Positions 1-12,262 of a DNA stretch of 64,000 nucleotides are shown one piece after another. Numbering within the stretch: position 1 is the stretch's first letter; each line of letters starts with the position of its first letter. Position numbers and translations under genes: made by a program. The notes beneath the pieces were generated by a model. It saw nothing but the letters and a program-made list of their open reading frames with translations, had not been told where the DNA came from and ran no database searches. The stretch spans positions 1 through 64,000 of the forward strand of contig DYFV01000022.1 of the NCBI GenBank assembly GCA_020725025.1, read 5' to 3'. Source of the DNA: Azoarcus sp. GTDB lineage: Bacteria > Pseudomonadota > Gammaproteobacteria > Burkholderiales > Rhodocyclaceae.

Positions 1-1
1 G

Positions 2-313
2 AACAACTCCATCGTGCTGGTGCAGTTCATCGAGATCGAGCGCCGGCGGGGCATGCAGCTGCTGGCTGCCACGGTGGATGCCGCACGCCTGCGCCTGCGG
101 CCCATCCTGATGACCTCGCTCACCACTGTGGCCGGCATGCTGCCCCTTGCGCTCGGCCTGGGGGAGGGCGCGGAGATGCTGCAGCCGCTGGCCGTGTGCA
201 TGGTGTTCGGACTGCTCTTCTCGGTGCTGGTGAGCCTCGTCCTGATTCCTTCGATCTACTTGCTGGCGCACCGGTCGGCGGCGCGCGCCGCACCGGCGGG
301 CAGCACGGCGTGA
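2..313 (+). CDS. RND efflux transporter permease, C-terminal fragment
   Basis: Only the last 103 residues are present; the frame is open at the window edge, so the start lies upstream. The fragment begins NNSIVLV, the conserved 'NNxIVLV' signature of inner-membrane RND pumps (AcrB/MexB or heavy-metal types), followed by RPILMTSLTTVAGMLPLA, the conserved segment at the start of the last transmembrane helices, and two further hydrophobic helices. RND permeases export drugs or metals by proton antiport together with a periplasmic adaptor and an outer-membrane channel. The Asp usually following IVLV is Gln here. The stop overlaps the next gene's GTG start by four bases. The substrate cannot be told from this fragment. 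Confidence 0.85.
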   Translation, partial: NNSIVLVQFIEIERRRGMQLLAATVDAARLRLRPILMTSLTTVAGMLPLALGLGEGAEMLQPLAVCMVFGLLFSVLVSLVLIPSIYLLAHRSAARAAPAGSTA

Positions 314-1146
314 TCCGCGCGCTCCTCGTGCTGGCCGCCACGGCCGCCGCGCTGTACCTCGCGGCGGCCGCCTTCCTGTACCTGACCCAGTCCCGGCAGA
401 TCTACTTCCCCCTGCGCGAGCTCGTCACCACGCCCGCGGCCGAGGGCATGCCCTACCGCGATGTGGAGCTCGCCACCGAGGACGGGGTGCGCCTGCACGG
501 CTGGTTCGTGTCCGCCGAGCGTCCGCGCGGCGTGCTGCTCTTCCTGCACGGCAACGCCGGCAACATCTCGCACCGTCTCGAGTCGATCCGCATCTTCCGC
601 GAGCTCGGCCTGTCGGTCTTCATCATCGACTACCGCGGCTACGGCCGGAGCGAGGGCAGCCCCGACGAGGCGGGCCTCCATCGTGACGCCCTGGCCGCAT
701 GGCGTTACCTGCGGGAAGTGGAAAACGTTCCGGCCGAGCGCATCGTGCTCTTCGGCCGATCCCTGGGGGCCGCAGTGGCCGCGTGGCTGGCGGCGCGCGA
801 GCAGCCGGGCGCGGTGATCCTGGAATCGGCCTTCACCAGCGCAGCCGACCTCGCCGCGGAGCTTTTCCCCTGGCTGCCCGTCCGGCTGCTGCTGCGCTTC
901 GAGTACGACACGCGAGCGGCGCTCGCCGGCGTCCGCGCGCCGGTCCTCATCGCCCACAGCCGGGGCGACGAGATCATTCCCTTCGCCCACGCCCGGCAGC
1001 TCCATGCCGCGGCGGGCGAGCCGAAGGCGATGCTGGAGATGCGCGGCGGGCACAACGACGGTTTCCTGCTGAGTCAGCCGCACTACCAGGACGGGCTCGC
1101 GCGTTTTCTCGAGCAGCATCTCGCGGCGCCGATCCCACCGCTCTAG
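310..1146 (+). CDS. BEM46-type alpha/beta hydrolase, membrane anchored
   Basis: A 278-residue hydrolase. I chose the GTG at 310 because it overlaps the preceding stop (GTGA) and is followed directly by a hydrophobic helix (residues 3-26), suggesting an inner-membrane anchor. Catalytic features are HGNAGN (oxyanion region, 80-85), the nucleophile elbow GRSLG with Ser151, Asp220 in RGDEIIPF and His249 in GGHNDGF. This matches the YfhR/BEM46 family of serine hydrolases, whose substrates are mostly unknown. It may be co-transcribed with the RND permease gene. It converges on the next gene, with four bases of stop-to-stop overlap. Confidence 0.85.
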   Translation: MIRALLVLAATAAALYLAAAAFLYLTQSRQIYFPLRELVTTPAAEGMPYRDVELATEDGVRLHGWFVSAERPRGVLLFLHGNAGNISHRLESIRIFRELGLSVFIIDYRGYGRSEGSPDEAGLHRDALAAWRYLREVENVPAERIVLFGRSLGAAVAAWLAAREQPGAVILESAFTSAADLAAELFPWLPVRLLLRFEYDTRAALAGVRAPVLIAHSRGDEIIPFAHARQLHAAAGEPKAMLEMRGGHNDGFLLSQPHYQDGLARFLEQHLAAPIPPL

Positions 1147-1715
1147 GGCGCGAGTTCCTGGATGGCGGACTGCCGCCTGACCGCATGCAGCAGCGTCAGG
1201 ACGACGGCGGTAAGCACGACGGCGGCCAGGTAGAGCGTCAGGATGGTCGCGAAGGACAGGGTGCCGTTCCAGGCCCGGGCGACGCCCAGCCAACACGCGA
1301 AGACCCAGGAAACCGAGCTCACCGCGCCGGCCAGGTTCAGGCGCAGCGCGATCGAGGTGGGAAGCCGGGAGAGCACGATTCCTGACTTCACGTGGCGGCT
1401 CAGGGCGTGCACGAAGAAACCATTTACGGTGAGCACCGCGACGTCCACGAACTTGACCCACAGCTTCTCGTTCGCCAGGTAGGCCGGATCCCTGAGGACG
1501 CCGTAGGCAACGATGAGAGCGCCCGTGAGATAGAGGCCGCCCAGCGACCACAAGGCATAGGTCTTGACCGCCGCGATCTCGTCCAGGAGTGCCCCGCCCA
1601 GCGGCTTGTCGTAGTTGCGTACGAGGGTGAAATCGATCTTCAGGATCGCCATGAGGGCGAAGGCGGCCAATAGGAAGTGGCTGAACACGAGGACGGTCTT
1701 GAAATACATGTCCAT
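1143..1715 (-). CDS. Hypothetical integral membrane protein
   Basis: A 190-residue, strongly hydrophobic protein with about five predicted membrane segments (near residues 8-25, 50-70, 85-105, 125-148 and 155-178). No catalytic motif is visible. It resembles the small DUF2214-like membrane proteins of Proteobacteria, but I would not assign it firmly. The first ATG is preferred because an AGGAG ribosome site lies eight bases upstream; a second in-frame ATG two codons later is spaced less well. It is a single gene, divergent from pyrG. Confidence 0.7.
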   Translation of the reverse strand: MDMYFKTVLVFSHFLLAAFALMAILKIDFTLVRNYDKPLGGALLDEIAAVKTYALWSLGGLYLTGALIVAYGVLRDPAYLANEKLWVKFVDVAVLTVNGFFVHALSRHVKSGIVLSRLPTSIALRLNLAGAVSSVSWVFACWLGVARAWNGTLSFATILTLYLAAVVLTAVVLTLLHAVRRQSAIQELAP

Positions 1716-3697
<1,982 letters not shown>

Positions 3698-3711
3698 GGG
3701 AAGGAGAAAAC

Positions 3712-4547
<836 letters not shown>

Positions 4548-4551
<4 letters not shown>

Positions 4552-4844
4552 TCCACCACCTGGTCCTGTTCCGCTTCGCGCCGGAGGCCCGCGACGAGTT
4601 GCGGGCGCGGTTGGCGAAGCTGCTGGACCAGCTCCCCGGCGCCGTCGCCGAGATCCGCGGCTGGCGCCACGGCGCGAACGTCACCGCGGATGCCGAGGCC
4701 TGGGACTACGCGCTGTACGCGAGCTTCGACGACGAGGAGGCGCTGCACGCGTACTTCGATCATCCCGCGCATCTGGCCGTGCTCGACCAGCTGGCCGGAC
4801 AGGTCGAGCTCAAGTTCGTCGATTTCGCCGGTCCGGCGGCGTGA
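4548..4844 (+). CDS. Dabb (stress-responsive A/B barrel) domain protein
   Basis: A 98-residue protein beginning IHHLVLFRF, the typical first strand of the dimeric alpha/beta-barrel (Dabb) family, with a later [12 protein letters not shown] and HPAHLAV segment also typical of it. Such proteins are small ferredoxin-like dimers, some linked to stress or to polyketide and other ring chemistry; this one has no assigned role. It starts with GTG at 4548, sharing bases with the kdsA stop, so translational coupling is likely. The same small gene sits between kdsA and eno in related Betaproteobacteria, as far as I recall. Confidence 0.85.
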
Positions 4845-4855
4845 GGCCGCGGTGA

Positions 4856-6187
<1,332 letters not shown>

Positions 6188-6212
6188 GCGGTTAAGCTTC
6201 ACCCGATCGCAC

Positions 6213-6274
6213 GGGTCGCCGCGTCGGCGACCCGCTCGGCAATCGGCAGGGGCCGGCGCGTGGTGCGCCGGCCC
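6213..6274 (+). terminator. Two GC-rich hairpins between eno and ftsB
   Basis: Two perfect inverted repeats lie in the eno-ftsB gap: an 8-base stem at 6213-6220/6226-6233 and a 10-base stem at 6250-6259/6265-6274, each with a five-base loop. Neither has a T-run, so they are not canonical intrinsic terminators; they could attenuate read-through into ftsB or protect the eno mRNA end. Confidence 0.4.
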
Positions 6275-6303
6275 GTTCAACATTCAGGCATCACCCTTCG
6301 ACC

Positions 6304-6579
6304 ATGCGCTGGCCCGTGATCGTCCTCGCCCTGCTGGTGATCGCCCTCCAGTACCCGCTCTGGCTGGGCAAGGGCGGCTGGCTGCGGGTGTGGGAGGTGG
6401 ACCGCCAGCTCCAGGCGCAGCGCGAGATCAATCGGCAGCTCGAGCAGCGCAACGCCGGCCTCGAGGCGGAGGTGCGCGACCTGAAGTCGGGCAACGAGGC
6501 CATCGAGGAGCGTGCCCGCTTCGAGCTCGGTCTGACCAAGCCGGGCGAGGTCTTCGTGCACACGCCCCGGAAGCCCTGA
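6304..6579 (+). CDS. ftsB: Cell division protein FtsB
   Basis: A 91-residue bitopic membrane protein. Residues 4-21 form the single membrane helix ([18 protein letters not shown]), followed by a coiled coil rich in Glu, Gln and Leu (about 32-68) and the family's [15 protein letters not shown] segment. FtsB bridges FtsL and FtsQ in the divisome and takes part in activating septal wall synthesis. Its position just downstream of eno is the classic proteobacterial arrangement and supports the call. It converges on a CBS-domain gene 14 bases away. Confidence 0.93.
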   Translation: MRWPVIVLALLVIALQYPLWLGKGGWLRVWEVDRQLQAQREINRQLEQRNAGLEAEVRDLKSGNEAIEERARFELGLTKPGEVFVHTPRKP

Positions 6580-6593
6580 CGGCGCTGCAGACG

Positions 6594-7025
6594 CTACAGG
6601 AGCTCGGTAATCATGTCGCGCTGGTGCAGCTCCGCCTCGAAGGCCGCCAGCTCCGGTCCCAGCGCATCGCGCACCGACACCATGCCCACCGGGCGGCCCG
6701 ATTCCACCACCGGCATGTGCCGGAAGTTCCCATCGTACATCAGGTGAAGGGCGTGGCCGAGAGGCCGGTCGGGTGATACCGCATGGGGCTCGGGCGTCAT
6801 TACCTCGGCGACGGTGGTCCTGTCCGGGTCGCGCCCTTCGGCCAGCACCCGCGCGAGGGCATCCCGCTCGGTGAAGATGCCCACGAGGCGGCCGCCGCGG
6901 GTGACCATCACCGCGCCCACGTGGGCCGCGACCATGCGTCGGGTGGCGTCTCGCACCGTCACGTCCCCCGTGCAGGTGAGAATGTTGCGGTGCTCGATGA
7001 CTTCGCTGATCTTGCGGGTCGGCAT
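6594..7025 (-). CDS. Tandem CBS domain protein
   Basis: A 143-residue protein made almost entirely of two CBS motifs: about residues 8-63 (ending VGIFTERDALARV) and 72-126 (ending PVGMVSVRDALG). A CBS pair forms a Bateman module that binds adenine nucleotides or other ligands. The GIFTERD and MVSVRD endings are typical. There is no attached catalytic domain, so it may be a stand-alone sensor or a regulator of another protein. The ATG has a GGAGGAAG-like ribosome site on the leftward strand. It is transcribed alone or with nothing obviously related. Confidence 0.9.
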   Translation of the reverse strand: MPTRKISEVIEHRNILTCTGDVTVRDATRRMVAAHVGAVMVTRGGRLVGIFTERDALARVLAEGRDPDRTTVAEVMTPEPHAVSPDRPLGHALHLMYDGNFRHMPVVESGRPVGMVSVRDALGPELAAFEAELHQRDMITELL

Positions 7026-7097
7026 GGGTCTTCCTCCTTCGCGAACGGCGGTGGTGCCGCGGATGCGGCCTATCGTGATTCGTCTGCCCCTTTTCCG

Positions 7098-7643
7098 TCA
7101 GCCCTCTGCGACGAGCGATCGTGCCCCGTCGATGCGCGGCTTGAAGTAGGGGTTGTCCAGGCGCTCGATCCGCACCCGCCCTTTGCTGGAGGGCGCGTGC
7201 ACGAACTTTCCGCCGCCCATGTAGATGCCCATGTGCGAGTGGCGCTGGTTGCGCGTGTTGAAGAACACCAGGTCGCCCGGCTTGAGCTCGGAGAGTGCGA
7301 TCGGCCGCGTCAGGGCGGCGATCCGGGCGGCGTTGTGAGGCAGGCGCCGGCCGCTCACCTGCTCCACGATGTAGCTCACCATGCCGCTGCAGTCGAGGCC
7401 CGCCTCGGGATTGCGACCGCCGAAGCGGTAGCCGGTGTCCAGGAGGCCGAGGGCGTAGATCACCATCTCCTGCGTATGCAGGGGGTCGTCGAGGGCGAAG
7501 TAATCCCGGGGCGCGGGCGCGATGGTGACGGTATCGCCCGGTCGGGGCGGGAGCGAGGAGGTGGGCGGGACGCTGCTGCAGGCCGCGACCAGGGTCGCGG
7601 CGAGCGCTGCCACAGTGATACCGATCCGCGGTCGAGATGGCAT
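7098..7643 (-). CDS. NlpC/P60 family cell-wall hydrolase lipoprotein
   Basis: From the ATG at 7643 this is 181 residues with a lipoprotein signal: hydrophobic stretch then LVAAC, giving lipidation at Cys22. The NlpC/P60 domain follows, with the catalytic Cys in GLDCSGMV, the conserved PGDLVFF, the His in HSHMGIYMG and HAPSSKGRV. Such enzymes are gamma-D-glutamyl-diaminopimelate endopeptidases cutting peptidoglycan stem peptides in the periplasm. An earlier TTG at 7673 would add ten residues with a poorer signal peptide. It lies 17 bases upstream of dtd's stop, on the same strand. Confidence 0.88.
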   Translation of the reverse strand: MPSRPRIGITVAALAATLVAACSSVPPTSSLPPRPGDTVTIAPAPRDYFALDDPLHTQEMVIYALGLLDTGYRFGGRNPEAGLDCSGMVSYIVEQVSGRRLPHNAARIAALTRPIALSELKPGDLVFFNTRNQRHSHMGIYMGGGKFVHAPSSKGRVRIERLDNPYFKPRIDGARSLVAEG

Positions 7644-7690
7644 GCGGGGCTGTCTCGGAGGAGTTCCCCGCAAGATATGCGATTCCGGGC

Positions 7691-8128
7691 TCAGGCGTCC
7701 AGCCAGAATGTCACGGGGCCGTGATTGACGAGGGAAACCGACATCTCGGCGCCGAAGCGGCCGGTCTCGACCGTCGGGTGTTGCGCGCGGGCGATGTCCA
7801 CTGTCTCGAGAAACAGTGCGCGCGCCGTTTCGGGTGCCGCCGCGGTGGAAAAGCCGGCGCGCGTGCCCTTGCGGGTGTCGGCGGCGAGGGTGAACTGGGG
7901 CACGAGGAGCAGGCCGCCGGCGACGTCGCGCAGGGAGAGATTCATGCGGTCTTCGGCGTCCTGGAAGATGCGGTAGCCGAGCACCCGCTCGACGAGCCGC
8001 TCGGCGTTCTTCCGCGAGTCCTCGCGCTGGACGCCGATGAGCGCGAGGATGCCGCGTCCGATGCGGCCGACGGTCTCGCCTTCCACCACCACCTCGGCGC
8101 GGGTCACACGCTGGATGAGCGCGATCAT
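7691..8128 (-). CDS. dtd: D-aminoacyl-tRNA deacylase
   Basis: A 145-residue enzyme that removes D-amino acids (and glycine mischarged on tRNA-Ala) from tRNAs, a proofreading role. It starts MIALIQRVTRAEV, the family N-terminus, and carries the active-site blocks LLVPQFTLAADTRKG and the C-terminal NHGPVTFWLDA. The first motif usually reads SQFTL; here Ser is Pro, a change worth noting but within known variation as I recall. The open frame continues upstream of the ATG without family similarity. It follows the MliC-like gene by two bases, so the two are probably co-transcribed. Confidence 0.95.
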   Translation of the reverse strand: MIALIQRVTRAEVVVEGETVGRIGRGILALIGVQREDSRKNAERLVERVLGYRIFQDAEDRMNLSLRDVAGGLLLVPQFTLAADTRKGTRAGFSTAAAPETARALFLETVDIARAQHPTVETGRFGAEMSVSLVNHGPVTFWLDA

Positions 8129-8130
8129 GC

Positions 8131-8475
8131 TCAGCCCCGGATGGCCCTGCAGCCGGCGGGGGTGGCCAGACCCGGGCGCTCGAGAATGGCCTGCTCGCCC
8201 TTCACGCGGAACGCGGTGGCGCCGTTGCTGTAGTGAGTCGGTTCGTCGGCAGGCTGGGCCGTCAGGGCGAAGACTCCGGCGCCGGTGCGCAGGCGGACGT
8301 GACCCGCGTGGTACTCCACGCTGAAGCGCTCGCCGTCCTCGCAGGCATAGCGGACGTAGCGGGCGGCATCGCGGGTGTAGGCGGTGCTCGCAGCGAGAGT
8401 GGCTCCGGCGAGGAGCACGCCGAGGGCGATCAGGCGCGCGCTCATGGGCAGCGCGCGGGCACGGGTTGCGGTCAT
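8131..8475 (-). CDS. MliC-like lysozyme-inhibitor domain protein
   Basis: A 114-residue secreted protein. A signal peptide covers about residues 1-32 (hydrophobic LIALGVLLAGATLA). The mature part shows the MliC/PliC pattern: YACEDGERFSVEYHAGHVRLR, then HYSNGATAFRVKGEQAIL. Members of this family inhibit C-type lysozymes; some are lipoproteins, but no lipobox is seen here, so it is probably periplasmic. A second in-frame ATG at 8445 would give a shorter signal peptide; neither start has a strong ribosome site. It sits nine bases after the SIMPL gene on the same strand. Confidence 0.75.
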   Translation of the reverse strand: MTATRARALPMSARLIALGVLLAGATLAASTAYTRDAARYVRYACEDGERFSVEYHAGHVRLRTGAGVFALTAQPADEPTHYSNGATAFRVKGEQAILERPGLATPAGCRAIRG

Positions 8476-8484
8476 GGAGAAGTT

Positions 8485-9204
8485 TCAGTCGATGAGTTCG
8501 ATGGTGCCGTGTACGGTGACGCTGACTTCGCTCTCGCCCGCTTCCATGGGCGGCGCGGCCGCTTCGGCGACGGCCGAGGCGCGCATCATCGGACGGATCG
8601 GTCCGGAGGTGCCGCCGTAGGCGACCGCGAGATGGCGGATGCGGTAGCGCTTGTCCAGCGTCCCGGCGATGGTCTTGGCGCGCGCCTCGAAGGCGCGGAT
8701 GGCGTCGGTGGCCGCGAGATCGGCGACGCTCTTTCGTGTCTCGGGCGCGGGCTGCAGGGTGAGCTGGCCGACCGCGAGCGTGGCCTGCAGCTTGCCGAGA
8801 AGCTCCGAGAGGGCTTCCAGATCGCGGCTTTCCAGCTGGATCTCGGAGCGCGTGCGCCAGCCTTCGATGCGGCGGCCTTCCTTGCCGTAGACCGGCCACG
8901 TGTGCAGCCCGGTGGTGCGTGCCTTCACCGACGGATAACGGCGCGCCTCGGCGAGCGCCGCAGCCATGGTCTCGTTCACCCGCTCTGCCAGCCGTGCCGG
9001 GTTCGCGTCGCTCGATTCGACGTAGGCGGTAGCGGTGGCGAGGTCGTTGGGCGCGGGCCGGTTCGCCTCGGCCGACAGCTCCACCGTGGGACGGGCGGGT
9101 GTGCCGGTCGCGGGCGGCTCCTGAGCGATCGCGCTACCTCCGCCAGCCAGCATGGCGAGCGCCAGGGGCAGGGCGAGGAGGCTGCGTACGAAGCGACCGG
9201 TCAT
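8485..9204 (-). CDS. SIMPL domain (DUF541) periplasmic protein
   Basis: A 239-residue protein with a signal peptide (LLALPLALAMLAGGGSAIAQ, cleavage near residue 28) followed by a SIMPL/DUF541 domain. Typical elements are VELSAEANRPAPNDLATATAYV near the start, a central ARTTGLHTWPVYG segment and the C-terminal SEVSVTVHGTIEL strand. E. coli YggE, the reference member, lowers reactive oxygen, but the mechanism is unknown. The ATG at 9204 follows a long upstream frame of no similarity. It appears to be the first gene of the SIMPL-MliC-dtd-NlpC leftward run. Confidence 0.85.
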   Translation of the reverse strand: MTGRFVRSLLALPLALAMLAGGGSAIAQEPPATGTPARPTVELSAEANRPAPNDLATATAYVESSDANPARLAERVNETMAAALAEARRYPSVKARTTGLHTWPVYGKEGRRIEGWRTRSEIQLESRDLEALSELLGKLQATLAVGQLTLQPAPETRKSVADLAATDAIRAFEARAKTIAGTLDKRYRIRHLAVAYGGTSGPIRPMMRASAVAEAAAPPMEAGESEVSVTVHGTIELID

Positions 9205-9381
9205 GTTGCTGGAATCTCGCAAGGGCGGGGGACGATGGAAAGTGTACCTGCTCGCCGCGCATGTCGCGCGGATGGGGTGTAAGGCCATGTAAATTTTCTT
9301 GCTGTCCTCCGTGGGCGTCCGGGGCACGCATTGACCGCAAGGATACCCTTGGGCAATCTCACGGATTTTGCGGAACGGCAA

Positions 9382-10284
9382 ATGGGAAGCGAGCGGCTCG
9401 TCGGAGCCCTGTACGTGGCCGTGTCGGCCAGCGCGTTCGGCGCGATGGCGATCTTCGCCCGCTACGCCTATGGCAGCGGCGCGGAGGTCGTGGCGGTCCT
9501 CTTCCTGCGCTTCTTCATCGCGGCGCTGCTCATGTCCGGCGTCATGATCGTCACCCGCCGGCGCTGGCCCTCGGGCCGCAATCTGGCCGTGCTGGCCGCA
9601 ATGGGCGGCATCGGCTACGTCGGGCAGTCGTTCAGCTTCTTCTCCGCCCTCAACTACGCGTCCGCCGGCCTGGTGGCGCTGCTCCTGTACCTGTATCCCT
9701 TCCTGGTGACCCTGCTCGGCGCGCTTTTCCTGCGCCAGCGCCTGACTGCGGGACGCGTCGCCGCGGTCCTCGCCGCCCTTGCGGGGACCGCACTCACCAT
9801 CGGCGGCGGCGTGAGCGGACAGCCCATGGGGATCGCGCTCGGCGTGGCCGCGGCGCTCATCTATTCCGTCTACATCCTGGTGGGAAGCCGCGTGATGGCG
9901 CGCGAGGCGCCGCTCGCCGCCGCGACCGTGGTGATGATCGCCGCCGCCGTGGTCTTCGGTGGACTCGCCGCCGCCACCGGCCCCGCGTGGCCGCAGGGGC
10001 TGGCAGGCTGGAGCGCGGTGGTGGCGATCGCGGTGGTGTCGACGGTGGTGGCCATGGTCACCTTCTTCGCCGGCATGCAGAAGCTCGGCGCAGCCGACGC
10101 CGCCACCCTGTCGACCCTGGAGCCGGTGGTGACCTTCGTGCTCGCCGCGACCTTCCTCGGCGAGGCGATCCAGCCCAACCAGGTGCTGGGTGGGGCGATC
10201 ATCCTCGGGGCGGTGGTGTGGCTCGCGCGCATGCGCGAGCCGGTGGCGGGGGAACTGTCTAGCGGTTGCCGCCGAACGGGTTGA
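9382..10284 (+). CDS. EamA/DMT family transporter
   Basis: From the ATG at 9382 this is 300 residues with about ten membrane helices in two repeated halves, the drug/metabolite transporter fold. The two EamA halves begin near residues 10 and 150; the segment STLEPVVTFVLAATFLGE near the C-terminus is the conserved end of the second repeat. The substrate (amino acid, nucleotide or other metabolite) cannot be deduced. A TTG at 9331 would extend it by 17 non-hydrophobic residues; the ATG with GGAA upstream fits the fold better. Its 3' end overlaps the convergent carbonic anhydrase gene by 26 bases. Confidence 0.85.
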   Translation: MGSERLVGALYVAVSASAFGAMAIFARYAYGSGAEVVAVLFLRFFIAALLMSGVMIVTRRRWPSGRNLAVLAAMGGIGYVGQSFSFFSALNYASAGLVALLLYLYPFLVTLLGALFLRQRLTAGRVAAVLAALAGTALTIGGGVSGQPMGIALGVAAALIYSVYILVGSRVMAREAPLAAATVVMIAAAVVFGGLAAATGPAWPQGLAGWSAVVAIAVVSTVVAMVTFFAGMQKLGAADAATLSTLEPVVTFVLAATFLGEAIQPNQVLGGAIILGAVVWLARMREPVAGELSSGCRRTG

Positions 10285-10801
10285 TGTGGCGAAGCTCCCG
10301 CGCGTAAAGGCGGGCGTTGTCCACGTAGTGGGCGGCATTGGCGCGCAGGCCGGCGATGTCCTCGTCCGTGAGCTCGCGGATGATGCGTCCCGGCGAACCG
10401 ACCACCAGCGAGCGGTCGGGAATGACGCGGCCCTCGGGGATCAGCGCATTCGCACCGATGATGCACTCCTTGCCGATCACCGCGTGGTTGAGCACCACCG
10501 CGTTGATGCCGATGAGGGAGCCGTCGCCGACGGTGCAGCCGTGCAGCATCACCATATGGCCGATGGTGACGTTGCTGCCGACCACCAGCGGCACGCCGTC
10601 GTCGTTGTGCAGGATCGAACCGTCCTGCACGTTGGTGCCGTCGCCGATCTCGATCGGATCGTTGTCGCCGCGGATCACCACGTTGTACCAGATGTTCACG
10701 TTGCGGCCGGTCTTGACGCGGCCGATCACCGTGGCGTTGTCTGCGACCCAAGAGCCTTCTCCGAAGCTCGGGATGCGGTCGCCCAGGGCGTAGATCGCCA
10801 T
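10259..10801 (-). CDS. Gamma-class carbonic anhydrase-like hexapeptide protein
   Basis: A 180-residue left-handed beta-helix protein (YrdA/CaiE-like). Hexapeptide repeats run from about residue 17 to 130, for example ADNATVIGRV and SNVTIGHMVMLHGCTVGDG. Three His residues positioned as zinc ligands are seen in LHNDDG, IGHMVMLHG and the neighbouring turn. Family members bind zinc; some have carbonic anhydrase activity and others have unknown activity. The ATG at 10801 precedes the MAIYALGDRIP start typical of the family. It is divergent from rlmJ. Confidence 0.88.
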   Translation of the reverse strand: MAIYALGDRIPSFGEGSWVADNATVIGRVKTGRNVNIWYNVVIRGDNDPIEIGDGTNVQDGSILHNDDGVPLVVGSNVTIGHMVMLHGCTVGDGSLIGINAVVLNHAVIGKECIIGANALIPEGRVIPDRSLVVGSPGRIIRELTDEDIAGLRANAAHYVDNARLYARELRHINPFGGNR

Positions 10802-10955
10802 TTCTTGCTGTCTCCAGTGGGGTGGCCGGCGGTATGGGCGCCGGCAGGGGCGCAATGATATCAAGCACGTGCGCGACTGTGCACGGAAATTGCTGCGGCG
10901 CAGTGTAAGCGCATCGGTGTTAACATCCTCCGCCTGATCCACTCCATCCCCGTTC

Positions 10956-11801
10956 ATGCTCAGCTATCGTCACGCCTTTCATGCCGGCAATCATGCCGAC
11001 GTCCTCAAGCATTTCGTGCTCGTGGAGCTGCTGCGCTATTTCAACCGCAAGGAAAAGCCGTGGTGGTACATCGACACCCATGCGGGGGCCGGTTGCTATG
11101 CGCTGGAAAGCGAGCAGGCGGGCAAGAACGCCGAGTTCGCCGACGGGATAGGGCGCCTGTGGCAGTGCCCGGACCTGCCGGAGGCGCTGCGCCCCTATGT
11201 GGAGGCGGTGGCCCAGTTCAATCCGCACGGCCGCCTCACCTTCTATCCCGGCTCGCCGGCGCTGGCGATGACGCAATTGCGCGAGCAGGACCGGATGCGC
11301 CTTTTCGAGCTCCATCCTTCCGATTTCTCGTCCCTCGCCCAGACCTTCGCGCGCGACGGGGAACGGGTGCTGGTCCGCAAGGCCGACGGCTTCTCCGGGC
11401 TGCGCAGCCTGCTCCCGCCGCCCACACGGCGCGCGGTGGTCCTCATCGACCCGCCCTACGAAGTGAAGGAGGACTATCGGCGCGTGATCGATACGCTGGG
11501 CGATGCCATGCGCCGCTTCCCCGGCGGCACCTACGCGGTGTGGTACCCGATGCTCGCCCGCCCCGAGGCACGGCAATTGCCTGAGCGTCTGGCGGGGCTC
11601 GCTGCCGAGAGCTGGCTCGACCTGAGGCTCGCCGTGAAGAAGCCGCCGCGCGACGGCTTCGGCATGTTCGGCAGCGGCCTCTACATCGTGAATCCGCCCT
11701 GGGTGCTGCCCGACATGCTCGAGGCGGTCATGCCGTGGCTGGTCCGCACCCTCGGCGAGGACGAGGAGGCCGGATTCGACCTGGAGCATCGCATCCCATG
11801 A
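10956..11801 (+). CDS. rlmJ: 23S rRNA (adenine2030-N6)-methyltransferase
   Basis: A 281-residue SAM-dependent methyltransferase modifying A2030 of 23S rRNA. It begins MLSYRHAFHAGNHADVLKH, the invariant RlmJ N-terminus. Also present are YIDTHAGAGCY (SAM-binding loop), the catalytic IDPPYEVKEDY motif of N6-adenine methyltransferases, and GLYIVNPPW near the end. The upstream gap has a -10-like TAACAT. The stop overlaps the ATG of the next gene (ATGA), suggesting coupled translation. Confidence 0.96.
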   Translation: MLSYRHAFHAGNHADVLKHFVLVELLRYFNRKEKPWWYIDTHAGAGCYALESEQAGKNAEFADGIGRLWQCPDLPEALRPYVEAVAQFNPHGRLTFYPGSPALAMTQLREQDRMRLFELHPSDFSSLAQTFARDGERVLVRKADGFSGLRSLLPPPTRRAVVLIDPPYEVKEDYRRVIDTLGDAMRRFPGGTYAVWYPMLARPEARQLPERLAGLAAESWLDLRLAVKKPPRDGFGMFGSGLYIVNPPWVLPDMLEAVMPWLVRTLGEDEEAGFDLEHRIP

Positions 11802-12154
11802 ACGAGCACGACACCCTTCTCGAGCTGCGGGAAGCCTTGCGCACCTTCGCCGCCGAGCGCGACTGGGAGCGTTTCCACACGCCGAAGAACCTGGCGATGG
11901 CGCTGTCCGGGGAGGCCGGCGAGGTGATCGAGCATTTCCAGTGGCTCACCCCGGAGGATTCGGCAGCGCTGCCCGCGGACCAGCGCGAGGAGGTCGCCCT
12001 GGAACTCGCCGACGTGCTGCTCTACCTGGTGCGGCTCGCCGACGTGCTCGGGATCGACCTCGGCGCTGCGGCCCGGCGCAAGCTCGCCATCAACGCCGCA
12101 CGCTATCCGGCGGACAAGGCTCGGGGCCGGTCGGACAAGTACGACAAGCTCTGA
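11798..12154 (+). CDS. MazG-like nucleotide pyrophosphohydrolase (RS21-C6 type)
   Basis: A 118-residue all-alpha NTP-PPase. It shows the MazG/RS21-C6 metal-binding pattern: SGEAGEVIEHFQW (ExxE-type) and EEVALELADVLLYLVRLAD (ExxD), with FHTPKNLAMAL upstream. Relatives hydrolyse dCTP or modified dCTP to the monophosphate and pyrophosphate, a house-cleaning role. It starts at the ATG overlapping the rlmJ stop and is probably translated from the same message. The C-terminus is short and basic (RSDKYDKL). Confidence 0.88.
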   Translation: MNEHDTLLELREALRTFAAERDWERFHTPKNLAMALSGEAGEVIEHFQWLTPEDSAALPADQREEVALELADVLLYLVRLADVLGIDLGAAARRKLAINAARYPADKARGRSDKYDKL

Positions 12155-12262
12155 GGGGTCAGGGGCTACGGGTAGTCGGGCCTCGCAAGAGGTTTGGCTG
12201 GTCCGGCGGTGGAGAGCAACCCGTCTTTTTCTAGTCTCTAGTCCCTTATTCCCTAACCACTA

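Noticed and set aside
256-1551. Long leftward open frame antisense to the first hydrolase gene
   Set aside because: High-GC shadow of a real gene: rich in Arg, Gly, Ala and His, with no family features. Many such long frames exist here, for example at 1640-3634, 12320-13732 and 55567-57495.
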